DNA of 64,000 nt from Anoplopoma fimbria (lineage: Eukaryota; Chordata; Actinopteri; Perciformes; Anoplopomatidae): positions 1 through 64,000 of the forward strand of contig NW_026553742.1 of NCBI RefSeq assembly GCF_027596085.1, read 5' to 3'. The position numbers were made by a program, and so were the translations under genes. Each line of letters opens with the position of its first letter. Within the stretch, counting starts at the first letter, position 1. Below are positions 46,400 through 59,600 of this stretch, piece by piece. The notes under the pieces were generated by a model. That model did not search any database. It had not been told where the DNA came from and was given only the letters and a program-made list of their open reading frames with translations.

Positions 46400-49300
46400 A
46401 GCAACACAAAAACAGAGCTGTCGTGTTTGTTAGCAGCGTAATCCGTCAGTGCCCGTAATGAATCATCACTTAGTGTTTAATCAGTGTGTGTGTGTGTGTG
46501 TGCACTTCAGAGCTCACATACATTCATACTATATTGCTATTAAAAATACATATGCTGACAATCTTTTATTATCTTAAATCCAATCTTGAGTAACCAGAAC
46601 ATTGTATTTTGATGGAGGCCGAAGTGTCTGTAAAAGTCGTATCTTGGTCCAAACGTCTGTTTCTTTTTTCTCCCAGATGTTGTAAGCCTCTCTGCATTTA
46701 GTCAAAATTACTCGACATCTCCTCTTTCTATAGCGGCACATCAGAGAAACATCAGTCTCTTCAGGAAATGAGGACTTTGGCAGTCAGGTGGTTGAGGCTG
46801 GATGCTGTCACGGTCTGCTTTGTTCACATTCAAATATTCAAAGTCAGTCAGAGCGAGCGACGATGAATACGACGGCGGCGCTGGAGGCTTCAGAGCGTCA
46901 CGTCTAATAAGGATCTGTCAGGTTATCATAGAAAGTCTATTGATCATCCACGTCTGGCCCAGTTTCTCTCCTCGGCCCACATTAAGGATTTCACAGCGCG
47001 GTTGGAATGAATCGCAAAAAAACACAGAAACAGCGGGACACAGGGAGTTGGGGGGGGATGTATAATTAGATGTAATTATTCAGCGTTACGCAATCCGTTA
47101 TATATTTTTTAGTTATTGCGAGGAGCTGTGTGTCATTATGCTGTAAGCTTAATGTTTAAATGACAAAGAGCATTCATTTAGGTTCCGCATTTGCATATTA
47201 CTGAATATTTTAACTTCAACCCTAATGTGAACTTCAACCCAGCAACTGGAGATGTAAAGACTTCTGCTTTACAGTCCGTATTAATGGTGGGAGATATCAG
47301 ATGTGTTGTCGTCAAATCATTTTTTTTTTTATTTTCTCCACGCAATAAAGTAGGAAATAAAAACAGATTCAGAGGGATTTCTCTGTTAGAACCTGGCTTT
47401 TCTCATAACCAGCCTCTGGAGGGGATTACAGAGCCTCGAGCTGTTGAACAGCTGATTGTGAATGCATGTTTTTTTAATAAAGGCCAGCTGCCTGCTCGAC
47501 TGATTATCCGCAGTCTCTCTCAACGCAGTGATAAACAAGCACATTAGAGACCAGCACATCTGCTGACACCTCCTGATATACAAGGTCTCTTCAAGAATTC
47601 ATTTATGTCTGTGTGGTTTTTTTTTTCTAAATGGGTCCTGGCACTTGTGGATGGTTGTGCCTCTGGGCTGCATGCCCTCTCCAATTTAAATCTGTTTGCC
47701 TAATTGATAAATGTTATCGCTTAATAACTTGTGACAGGAAATTAATAGCGCTGGTCAGGGCGGGTGTGTGAAGGTCGTGGTTTTAGGCTGACGGTTGATG
47801 GTTTAATTGGTTTTTACTCGGCTTTCAAGTATTTTCTAACCAGACACAGCACCTGAAACCCGCCCCCATGGCTAATTCTTGCACACTTACTGGCACTTTA
47901 ATCAGGATCCAGTCCACAGAAATACCCAAAAGACTGTCCTGCTGCCTTTGGATTTACTTTTTTAAATAGCAAAGTATGTTGTATTTTGTACGGTATCAGC
48001 GTTCTGATGTTCAAAGATGTTTGTCAATTTTATTGATTACCCATATTACCCAGAATGCCTTTTAGCAAACCCTGGGGAGGGTCCATGAACTTGTGTTTAG
48101 GTGTGTGTTTCTTCACATTTAGGAGTGCATGTGGAGAGGGTGATGGCAATAGCGTGAGAAACTGCAGAGAGACGTTAGCAACCAGAAGAAAATGGAAGAT
48201 TTAGCAGCTAATGAGTTGGATGCCGTCTTTTATTCAGAAGGAGACAAGATCAAGAGCTAAAAGGAGAGCGAGGTAGACTTAGATTTGTGAGGTGGACATA
48301 AAAACAACTACAAAGGAAAGATACTGTTGCTCGGTGTTTGCTGGATGTGTATAATACACAACTGCGTGCTAAGGGTGTCGGGCGTATGGTGTTAGCTGTG
48401 TTCGTGTCTGCTTGTTTTGATATTCACATATTAGGCGGCTAAAGGCTTGGCTCCAGGCTACATTTCAGAGCTCTTGACCCTTTGCTCACCCGCTGATTCT
48501 GCTCTTATCTCATTTCAAAATGTGACTGAGAACCAGCATGAGTAGAAGCCTTTAACTTTGTAAGAGTTTGCCTGCAATCTGCAAGATTAAAACACCTAAT
48601 TTCTGCAGATGAGCGTTAACCTTGCCATTCATAATTTTTATTGGAAAGAAAAATTGTAACTTTGTCTTTTTTCAGTTTCACAACCTTTCTTAATTGTCTT
48701 TTATTTTCGAATTGCTTCATGATGACCTTTCAAAGCCCTTTGTTAACATTTTATTAAAGTACTACATACGTCGACAGCACAGTGATAATTACTTTCTGTC
48801 GAACAGGACATATCTGGACATGACGTGGCACATTAATCTTTTTATTTATTCATGAAACTGAGGTATAGAGCAAACACCCTCACTTGGGTCTTTCAACACA
48901 ATATGTTCCCGTTCTATATGTATCTTTATTAGATCTCTCTCGGCTCCGTCTCATCTTGCTCCACCTTATTCATCCTTACAGTAGCACTATGAAAAATTCA
49001 TACTCTGGGATGGTGAACTGCCCACTCTTATTTAAAAGAAATCATTTTCACATCTATTGGTATATTCAGACTACTTCTTTAGATCTGAAGCTGCACTTTA
49101 CAAAGAGGAGGGAAAAGTTCTATCAGTGGTGGGATAAAAGGTCCAAGTAGGCAATTTATTCACATGCTGGAACGGGCCTCTCCTACAGCAGACTCTGAAC
49201 ATCAATACATTCAACAACACCTAAGCTAACTACCCTTTTGCTATTAGCAGAGAATAACACTCCTGTTTCTGTTATCTCCACCTGGTTTCCTAATTTCACA

Positions 49301-50670
49301 GTTGCTTGAACATTGAATAACATAATCGTATTTGTGATTATTGACTTCGTTCATTCTTCACACTATGTGGAGTAACATCCCAAAACAGTACATTTATTCT
49401 AATTAAATAAATTAATTATCAGCAAAAATCGACAAGCAGGCGGGGTTAGCAGGTCCTATAGATACATTAAATACACACACAGACACGCCATGACTCTGGG
49501 TTAAATAAACACTTAGCTGCACCATCTGACCACAGGTCAATAGTGGCAGTGCCGCTCGCCTTGTCACTGGCTCAGCCGCACTCTTTAATTATACCCCCAT
49601 TGATTGGTCGGGATGCCGATAAGGCATTTAAGCAGCTTAATCCTCGTTGTATTAACATGAGCAATATGCACATAGTTTATGTATTAGTTCTCAGCCTGAG
49701 GTGGAGCACTTGTGTTTGTTGCCTCTTGCATTTCAATGTACGGCTGCCCGAGGGGGGGTTCATGAAATGTCAATAGAAAGTGGAGAAATTGATCGATTTG
49801 ACTGCTGGTGGCACGATGAAGCTGTGGTGGTGGAGGAGGGGGAGGAAGAGGAGGTGGAGGTGGAGGAGGGGAGGGCTGCTGAAGTTACTTTCTGTTTTGC
49901 TGAACTGATGCCAGACTGCATCAATCTCGTCTCTGTTGTTCTACCCCATAGGAAATCTATCAGGAAGAGTTAGGCATCTCTTAAAGTTAAAGTAGAGCTG
50001 AATGAAAAAGCAATTTTCACTTGCGTGCTGTTAAGTCGGTCCGTTCATGCATAGATGCTAGTTGCATCCCCACCCCCCCACACCCTTCTCCTCCTCCACC
50101 TCTGCATCTCATACAGTAGATGAGACTTGCTGCTGAGGGAGTCGCTCCATCAACCTCAGTGGCGAGCTCAAAGGTTCCAGTCCATGAATGGTAAGCACCT
50201 TTGGGTGGAGCCGCTCTTGACCGATGGGATGGACAAGGGGAGAGCAAGGCCACCACTCACCGTGACCGGGACAGACGGAGTGGAGAGAACGAGAGAGCAC
50301 TTGCTTTACAGCTGACTGACAGGAGGTTAATTGACTGAACCCTCCCCAGTGCTGCACTCTAGAGAGCACCCCCCACCGACCCCCAGAGGCATCTCAATTC
50401 ACCGTATAAGATAGAGATGTTGTTACTGATCTGTTGGGAGCGGATGTTCAAGAACACGCACTGGGACTAATGTCATAATAGTTCTTGTATAATATTCAAA
50501 CTGTATTCTCTAATGTGTTTGTGCTATATTCATTGCAGATAATCAGTTGTTTATCTCAACAACAACAAAGCAGTAACAGATAACAGAGTCTTCCACCTTT
50601 TTCGGTTTTATTTCAAGTGAAAAAACATGACATTTTTGTCTTGCTTAGTATATTGAAGAACATAATTAAA
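46400..50670. other. Gene-free stretch with a purine-rich tract
   Basis: No gene recognised. At 49826-49873 the plus strand is almost pure G and A (GGTGGAGGAGGGGGAGGAAG type), and a C-rich stretch lies near 50068-50105. The ORF there (Glu-rich) follows from composition. Confidence 0.45.
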
Positions 50671-50674
50671 ACCT

Positions 50675-50755
50675 GCGGATTCCACAGGAAATCAGATGAA
50701 ATCATGCAGGTTCACCAGAAACTCCTTCAGCTGGAGCTTTTCCTCTACCACCACC
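50675..50755 (-). repeat. Dispersed repeat, copy 2 (inverted partner of 38685-38765)
   Basis: GAAATCAGATGAAATCATGC and onward are complementary to the 38.7-kb copy. Confidence 0.65.
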
Positions 50756-51400
50756 AACAGGTTGATGTTTTTGGTTTTTAGGGACGTGACTCGATTTCTT
50801 GGATTACTGGAATTCGGCTTTTGTCCTAAAGTTACATTTTCGTATACAGGTTTTGTTTAAGGACAGAACCTGAGTGATCAAGACTATTGTGTTTACTATC
50901 TGTGGAAATTCAGCTGCTCTGGCTGAGTTATCGAACGCTGTCTAAAATCATAGTTTCATGTGTTTAAGAGTAAGGTCCTACTACTTTGGGGATATCTGCG
51001 TATGTGTGTTTTATATAATGTGCTTAGTATTTGCATTTTTATCGATTGTGGCGCTGCAGGAAAATATACAACATGAGGTCTCATTTTGTGGAGCTTTCTT
51101 TGACAATGTAGCCTCAAAAGCGTTGCTGTAGCGGCTCCTGTCAGCGGCACAGCAGCGCTCCTTTTAGAGCATCAAAAGAATGTACTAATCTTCACTGCGA
51201 CGCAGCCTTTCATACATTTCCCGAGTGAAATGGAAAACAGCAGTATTGATACAAGTAGAAACATGAAAGACTTTTCCAGAACTATATCCCAATGCTGGGA
51301 TTGACTTTAATTTCCAAGGCTTGAAAGACATTGCTTTCGTTTAAGCTGCCTGTGGAGAAAGTGATGGCGAGCCATTTAGGCGTCCCTCATGATTGTTCTC

Positions 51401-51433
<33 letters not shown>

Positions 51434-53095
51434 CACTTTGAAGCCAAAGACTCTCAGCAAATAAAGTAAACAACTAAAATATTTATTAACCGAATAACTT
51501 TTTTTTTTTTTTTTACAGCAAACTCTTATCACGACACAGTCTTCAAGTCAAATGACACTTAACCCTTTGAGTACAATTAGGTTGGCCACTCTGATCTGGA
51601 GAAGAAACAATGAACAGACCCGGAGGATCTCTCTGCAGGGGTCCTCTATGAAAAACATGAACAAGCACATCAGGATCTAGAAGACCCAAAACTGCTTCTT
51701 TGAAAAAATCAGACATTTAAGGAGTAACACAATGGCTTGCTTATTTTTTGAGTAGGAACTCAATCAAGAACAACATTGTCATGTTCAACATTAGAATTGT
51801 TTTTTTTGTGTTTTTTTTTTTTTTTTTTTTACATGTGTACATAGTTCTTTTCTGCCTGGTTCTCATGAAGGTATTTCTCAGTTCAGTTCAAAAAGACGTG
51901 TGTTGGAAAAAATTAAATAAAAAAAGGACGTGAGGTGAAGTCTGAATTCCAAAATCCACTTCTGCCTCTCTGAGCTTTCAGTGAGGGACACCGATCAGAG
52001 CTCTGTACAAACACACAGGCTAGTCAAATCTACAATGTTGTCCTAAAACAGTGAAAAGACATAAAACTATGACCGATACTAAAAGGGTTAAGGCAAGAAT
52101 AGAAAAATAAAGAAATAGTAAAAACAATAGAAATGTTGCTTCTCTGTCGTACTCGACTGGCAACGCTCAGATCCTAAGAAGCTGTGCTAGTGAGAATTAT
52201 TCACATGGTCTTACTCTCTTTACAGAACCCGTCACTTTACACGGTATTTACAGCAAAACAGAACCTATCCCACAAAAAGAAAAAGTAGTCCACCGAAATT
52301 AACACGTTAGTCATGAACACAATGATAATTAAAAAACTGTATAATTTTATCATATCGTCAGTATGTAAAAACGCTTACACACAGACTTGCAAATAGTGTT
52401 TTACAGTAGTCATCATATTTCATATCAAATCAATCAACAGAGCAATCTTAAAACATTGTTTTTCAGTGATCCTTTGTACAAATGTCTGCTTTCGATTGCT
52501 GTGTTAAACTTTGATGGGTACAGATACCATTTACATACATTGTTTTTTCTTTTGTGTGTGTGTTCTTTGTGCACAGTTGACAATTTCAGTTTTACAAGAG
52601 GCATTGTGACGATGGAGGATAGTACAGGGAGAAATGCTCAAGTGAGACACACATGGATGACGACACAAGGACTTTGCGACCGAGAGGTCAGAGGGGTGGC
52701 ACACCTCGCTGCATGCCAAGGTCAAACTCCGGAGGGGGTTAAACAACCAGAATCACCTTTCCCAAAAAGTTTGTGAAATGAGCACCATGTTTTAGAGTCT
52801 GAACAACGCGCTGTGTGGATGAAAGAGTAGAAAAATATCCCAGACACCACCAGAAACAAGAACTAGTTTGACATTCAATAGTGGAAGGTCAGCAGTGAGG
52901 GAGGGAGACATTTCCTTTTAACTCCAGAGAACAAGGTCACCCCTGACCAAAATAAAATCTAAGTTTTTTTTTTTTAAGCAGACCACAAATACACAACTGG
53001 TGTACTAATGAGATTATGGCGTTTGGAAGGAAGGAATGATCGTGATATTGAACAAAAACATGCAAGAAGTCACACTACGAACGCATGCTTACCCA
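50756..53095. other. Gene-free stretch downstream of nell1
   Basis: No coding region supported. It may include nell1 3' UTR sequence (minus strand), but no polyadenylation site can be fixed by eye. An AATAAA on the minus strand near 51483 is one candidate. T tracts occur at about 51500-51517 and 51808-51830. Confidence 0.35.
51401..51432. repeat. (ATC)n microsatellite
   Basis: Ten perfect TCA/ATC trimers. Confidence 0.97.
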
Positions 53096-53099
53096 AATG

Positions 53100-53420
53100 C
53101 ATCAAATACTGCAGCTTGGTCAGTGCTCCAATATTTCCAGCTATGACCCTCTCTAGCAAGAGTTTTGGACTTGTCAGAGATGGTGTGACAATAAACACCC
53201 ATTACATGCATAGTGTCTCATTAAAATAAAAATTGTTTAGGTTGAGGCAAAAAAAAACCCATTTACTTAGGTTTAGGAAAAGTCTGACTAATGACTGATG
53301 TGACCAAAATGTAAATGATTACTTTTAGATTGACACGGGACACAAACAGCAGTCTGCTGGGTGAAAGTCCTGTGTTTGTTTGATCAACCTCCCTTCCTGC
53401 CGGCTATATGTTGCAGTTAT
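53100..53420. repeat. Teleost dispersed repeat, copy 1
   Basis: CAGCTTGGTCAGT, TTTTGGACTTGTCAGAGATG, GTGTGACAATA and GTTTAGGAAAAG match in order the copy at 61370-61480. A following segment (GCTGGGTGAAAGTCCTGTGT) belongs to a familiar fish repeat. Confidence 0.6.
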
Positions 53421-55610
53421 CAATTAGTGTGTTTACATTGAAGTTGGTTGCAAACCCTTGTGCGTCGTATACACACTGACCCAGCAGCGGCATACAACGC
53501 ATTGGGAGTGAGAACGGGTTGACTCTACAGACGGGGATGGCTCACAATAAATCCAAGACAGGTTTTGGCCACATAAATTGCCCACTCTGGAGTTTTTGTC
53601 TCCGATCTTAACAATTTGCTAGAACCGGAAAATCACAGTCAAGTTGTGTTGTCTGCACTGGGCTTTCCAGTATCATCCCATTTTTTGACAGGAAATGGCA
53701 GTATTGTTAGAGCACCAGTGGTTGATTAACTTTGCTTTACATAAAAAAAAAAAAGGAGCTTTGATGAAACCAAATTAATTCGTTTACACTGAGAAAGGAA
53801 AAATGAGTCTTGATATCTGCAATATGCTGACGATGTGCAGATAAACCAGAGAGTAAGAAGAAGGTGTAGAGAAGACCTTGAACGTTGGATCCAGCTTTGA
53901 AAAGAAACAGAGTTATCCTTCTTCTGAAATTATTTGACTTTTATAAAGAACTGCATAACAAAAGTTTACTGAAAAACTATTTCACCGGACCAAAAGCTAC
54001 ACCTGGCATGTCAGATGTCTGCTGTTATCAAGTTATAATTTCATGTATGAACTTGAAGCATAATTCATGGCCGTAACACGTAGTTCGCCTTTCAAAGTCT
54101 GTGCTCATTTCACAACATTTTGAGACGGTGTTAGAAAATCTCCACCATGGTTTTCTTAGGGAAAAAAACAGACAGTGATGGACAAACAGGGCGATAACAT
54201 CGACACTTGAGGGAAACGTTGGCGCTCTTGAGACTAGCTTGGAGAGAGGTGTGGAGGAGAGGACAGGGAGGAGGACCACAGTGGCGTTAGAGCTGTGAAT
54301 GTGTGACCTGTAGCAGGAAAAACTCTAGACTCTCCAGCCTTAATAAGACTGGCCGTCTGTAAACACATTCAACACTTGGTGACCTCCTGGCATACTCAAA
54401 TCCAGGCCTGCTCGACATGGCTTTAATTAGCCCCCCCCTTTCACTTTTCATTTTATGTGTCTCTCTGCCACTCTCCGTGGTTCAGAAGTCGGACCCACCA
54501 CGAACTCTGCCCGACTTCATCAGCAGCTATGGCTGGTGCTTGTTCTGGCCTGCAGGAATCTGTTGTGCACCATCAAACTGCTTTCACATGCTTTTTGATA
54601 TCACGACTTGTTATAACTTGCTATCTGGCAGTCAACCACATCAGAGAGGAGACCTTGAGGCTGAGGGGAAGTGTTGATTAATGGCTCAGCATAGATAGAC
54701 AACAGCTTAGTCCGAATTCAGAGCCTGGATCCTCAGAACCTGGATCCTCTGAGTGTAGGCAGGTCATTTTAAAAGACCTGAAGACTGGAGCATTGCACGG
54801 CCAGCCTACTCGCGCAACAGGTGTGCCATCATAGAGATGTGCGAGACACAATTGATCATACAAATGGGGATAACAGCACACTTTCAGACTACCAAACTTT
54901 AGAGAGAAGGAACCCTGCATGCTTTCTCTTTTCCCTCACCCCTGTTCAATCACTGCTCGGAATGGGTGTTTTTGTCAGATTGTACCTTTGAGAAAGTTAC
55001 ACCTCACCTCATTTTTCATATAGCATGGTCTAGCCTCATAGAGACCAAAACTAATGGTGCATTCAGGCGCTGCTTCTAAAAGAATCTAAGCTCCAGTGAC
55101 ACTGATAGAATTGAGAAAAAATGCATTATTTCTTTCTCATTTTAGGCTGTGGCTCTAACCCTGAACCTGTACTTTTTCAAGTCTATAATTGCTTTATTAC
55201 TGTAGTACTTATTACTAGACATACTGAGAGGGCTGCAGTGACATAATTTGCTGTGTCATCCAAATTCAAAAATCCATGGTAACATTGGGAGGATCTTTTT
55301 AGATTGGGTTTATGACATGGCAGACTTTTCTTCATAAATGCACATCACAGGATCCTGTTCCTGAAGAGGGAAAAGCAGACAGCTGTTGCTGATTATGTGT
55401 GGTAGTAAACCATATATATAGCATGTAAAGAAAAGTTATGCACCCTTTGATTTGTTTGCATGGTCAGCCGTAGAATCATAAATGTGTAAATGCACTGAAA
55501 TAACTAAAAGGTAAAATTACGGCTAATTAAGTAAGTTTTCTACCCCACATTATCTTTGTTTGGTTTGATTGATTTCTGTTTTGGCCAGATTGTATAGAGG
55601 TCTAAGAGAA
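53421..55610. other. Gene-free stretch
   Basis: No recognised gene. Near 54725 a 13-base unit (CCTGGATCCTCAG) is nearly repeated in tandem. Confidence 0.35.
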
Positions 55611-55614
55611 AATT

Positions 55615-56030
55615 ACACTTCCTCTCACTGGATTTATTACCTCAGTAAACATTGTAAAAAATGAGTTTATGGTCTCAATCGATAGTTTTAAGCCTTTTTC
55701 AATACATCATGATGTCCATTAAGTAAATGTCCATTTTTTAAAGTAAAATAGGCCATAAAGCAGGGTATATTTTGGGGAGTGGCTACATTGTGTTTGACAG
55801 ATTACTACCAATGCATCCATGTTTTCACCTTCGTACTTTAACCTTTTCACTGTGTTGTTAGTTAGAATTAGAATTGTACTTATCTCCACCCTATCGTGTT
55901 ACTTCTGGTTGCAAAAACCAAGATGGCGATGGCCAAAATGCATAACTCCAGGCTTCAAGGCATCAGTCCACAAACCAATGGTTGACGTCACGGTTACCAC
56001 GTCCACTTCTTATATACAGTCTATGCTCCC
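55615..56030 (+). repeat. Teleost dispersed repeat, copy 2
   Basis: Second copy of the 42650-43040 family, with a fuller 3' part ending CTTATATACAGTCTATG. Confidence 0.8.
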
Positions 56031-56392
56031 ATGAGAGAAGTTGGTATAGAGTTGGATTTTTCAAATTTTCTTGAGTTTCTTTTCTTTTCTTTTTTTTCAT
56101 CAAACTATCTCCTGCTTCACAGAACATAATATAAAATAAGGGTGCAGTACTTTTGTTACCACAATAATAAAATGTTTAGTTGATGACTTTTCTAGGTGAC
56201 CAAGCAGTAGTGACATTTTGCAACATAGACAGCTGGGGCACCTCAACATCTGTCCAATCGCGTGTCTCTGTGTTGGGACGTAATGTTAAACAGTTTTCCT
56301 CAAGACATTTAGTAAAATGGGAACAATACAAAGACACATACACAACAAAGTGACTGTGGTGAAAGCGACTACGGCCTCAGTCTCCGCCTGAG

Positions 56393-56393
<1 letters not shown>

Positions 56394-56432
<39 letters not shown>

Positions 56433-56452
56433 TCACTCACTCACTCACTCAC
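56394..56452. repeat. (CA)n followed by (CTCA)n microsatellite
   Basis: CA run at about 56394-56428, then six to seven ACTC tetramers. Confidence 0.97.
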
Positions 56453-56648
56453 TCTAACTCTAACAGTTTGTCGAGTTACAGCATAAAAGCACAGCCTTAA
56501 CCCCCCTGTCCGTCCAGTGCATGTTTGTATTTTCTGTGCACACACTGGCATGCACATGTGTGTGCGTGAGTCTTTTTTATGAATCCGAGGGGGGAGTCGT
56601 CAGATGGAGGAGGGGGCGTGGCAGTCCCGCAGTGAGAGGAGGGGAGCT

Positions 56649-56699
56649 TTAGTTGTTCTGAAGGCAGTCCAGATCCACCGAGCAGCAAACATTCCCATT
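56649..56699 (-). CDS. nell1: nell1 last coding exon
   Basis: Acceptor CATGCTCAG, then 16 codons NGNVCCSVDLDCLQNN and TAA at 56651-56649. Too short to appear as an ORF by length, but it continues the VWC pattern (CC...C) and matches the known NELL1 C-terminus. Confidence 0.9.
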   Translation of the reverse strand, partial: NGNVCCSVDLDCLQNN

Positions 56700-59600
56700 C
56701 TGAGCATGAAAAGACAGGAGAGAGGAGACAGAGAGTTATAAATATACTGTGGTGTATTAAAATATGCTGTTCATGTTGCTGGTTATCAATGTCACAGTGA
56801 CATATTTTTAATTGGGAATACATTCTATTAAGAAAAAGTCTCTAAGAAAAAGAGGGCCATTATCTTAGAAACTCAAATCTGAATTGCGTCTTACAACAAA
56901 AACGTGTTTAGGGTTGTACTTTGGCTTCACTGACCCTTTGAGGAAAAACATCGTTTTTTCAAATACAAATCGGGTGTGTGTTTTGGGCTATTTTGCTTCC
57001 ATAACATGTCTTATTGTGGTTAGAAAACATCCAAAATACACATTTAAGTGTTTATTGTTTTTACACTTTGTCATTTGTGACAGTAGATTTCTCGTTAATT
57101 CACCAAAAGTCATAATTACATCCTGACTCATTTGCATTTTTAATCATATCATTTCAAAAATCTTGTAATATAAAAAATAATTGTCTCAATGTAAGCAATC
57201 AACTGGGAAAAAAATCATGATTTAATCTCTCAGTAGAAGTTTTTTCTTCAATAAATATTTTTAACGCCATTTTCTCAAATTCTTTAGACTCTGAGACAGA
57301 AATCTCCACTTCAGTAGCACTTACATTCACCAAACTCCAGTTTCATTCCTATCTATATACTGAAGGTTTTCACAGAGGGGTTTGTTCATATATCATTCAT
57401 AGCCTGAACTATCGAACATTTTATTCCTAAAAGCATTACTAAAATTGATTTTTATAAGGCTATTGAAAGTAATTTATGATTTGTGGAGTGATACAAAGAC
57501 ATATCCAACATTCCATCTGTAAAAACTTTAAAAAATGTAAATGAAATGAAACAAGGATTTTATACAATTTGAAGATTTATGTTTAGAAAATGTATGAAAT
57601 TAAGGACATATGTAATGCCACATTTGCATATGTCAACATCAAATGTCAGAAAACTGGTAATACAAAAAATAATTGTCTTAATGCACGTAATCAGCTGGGG
57701 TAGTTTTATCGTTCATTCATCGTTGGCTTTGACTGAAAGTGAGGTTCCCTGCTGGTCAGAGGCAAACTATGTCTTTACCAAAGGTGATGCAGCAGAAGGG
57801 GATCAGAGTGCAGTAGCTATGACCACCTGCTGTGACCACAGCATGAGTGAGCATACCCGCTGTGTGACCTGGAAATAACGTGGCAAAATATGTTACCACT
57901 ACATAAAATAACCTGACATGTGTCCGCTCCATATATCTGATGAGCTGTTTTTGGCCAACTTAAATTCTTGTAGCTTAAAGAAAAAAAGCGGAACTGCGGG
58001 GCAACAGATAATTTTTAGTATACCAGTAAATGTGTGGAGATGATCCGAGTGATGTTGACATGTTCCTGACACAGTAATCTGCATATTTTTGCTCTTTTAT
58101 GATTAAATGCACCTTGCATCATCTGTGACAAACAGATTTCTTTGTATTCGTCTTGGAAGACAGAGAAGCAGTGATTGCATATCCTCATCTCACATCAGAT
58201 AGACTCACTAAAACACAGTTTACATCTCCAAGAATTTTCTTCAATACCAATAGCATGTAATGCCTATCATTATTTATGACAAGGTCTGGAGGAATTTCAA
58301 AATACACATAAACAAGTTTCTGTAACTGCATGAGATTTTCATATGCCTAAACTATATGTACTGTTTTATCTGCAGTGATGGACAAACAACACATTCATTA
58401 AAAACAACTAATTGCACCCTGAACGTCAAGTTAATACCGTAAAAAAATCATAATTTGTTGTGGATTTTTGGTTGAGCACTGAGTTATCCACTCCAAATCA
58501 AACATGGATGCTGCACAGTAAAAGCCATACCTTCACTGTGTTCTTTGTTGCTTTTGCTTACCTTACACTCGCAGGTGGTACAGGGTGAGTTGGGCATATG
58601 CCACGTGTCTCCGCTGAGGCGTGCGGCGCCCGCGGGGTCCTGACACGTCTGCCGGATGTCATACAACAGGTTGTCAGCCAGGCAGGGGTCTGTGACGCAG
58701 CGCGGGCAACACTCGCCCTCTGCCACCGCCGTGTACTCGCACATCAACACTGGGCAAACCAGAGGCCAGCAGTCCACCTCCCCCTCCTGTGTGAGGTGGG
58801 GGAAAAAAAAGAAAGGTGACACAAATGTTACCCTGTGTGTTTTTGTTTTGTGTGTGTGTCTAAATCAGATGATCTGGCAACAGTCGCAGCTCACACGCTG
58901 ATTTGTTGCCACATCTCTAATTAGAGAGGTGATAATTATCCGAGCCTTCCGCACACACAACTGAGCAGCAGGATTAAACAAGGCCCAGCTCTGAGCTTCA
59001 TGTTGATGAGGAGATTCTGTGTGTTTGGATGTCAGCTGTTTCTTCTCATGAACAAGTGAGGGATTTAATACGGTCAGCTTTAATTCTTTTTGGTTGGCGG
59101 TAAACATATGTAGCTTCTGTGTGAGTGTGTGTTTTTTGTATACGGACCATGCAGCGGCACTGCTGGCAGCCGTACACCCAGGACGCCCCGCTGCTGTAGA
59201 GTGTGCGTCCGCTCTGGTCCAGACACTGGCTGCTGGGCCTGTTGTCACAGCCGGGGCAGCAGAACAGATCCTCGTCTGGGTCTGCGCAGTCACATGGTCT
59301 CCTCCTGCAGTACGTCTGCCCGTCCTGCACAACAGAGGTCACAGTGTCAGAGAGCCAAAAAAACACACAAGTCATTACAGTGGCCCTGGCATACTTTATG
59401 TAGTTGACATCAAAAGAAATAGTGCCAGAAAATACTCCAATGCACATGTCGCCTCGTATTCTGGGCCGTAAAGTACTGTTCCAGTCTTTTCTTTATCATT
59501 GAATAGGTGGGTCACTCGGCATTCAACAGCTGCTGACGCTGAAAGCTTTCACCAGTCTAGTTACAGTGAACGGGTTTAAGGATCACCTGATGCCCTGAAT

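Noticed and set aside
49701..49973. Glu-rich 90-codon ORF
   Set aside because: Encoded by a GGA/GAG purine tract.
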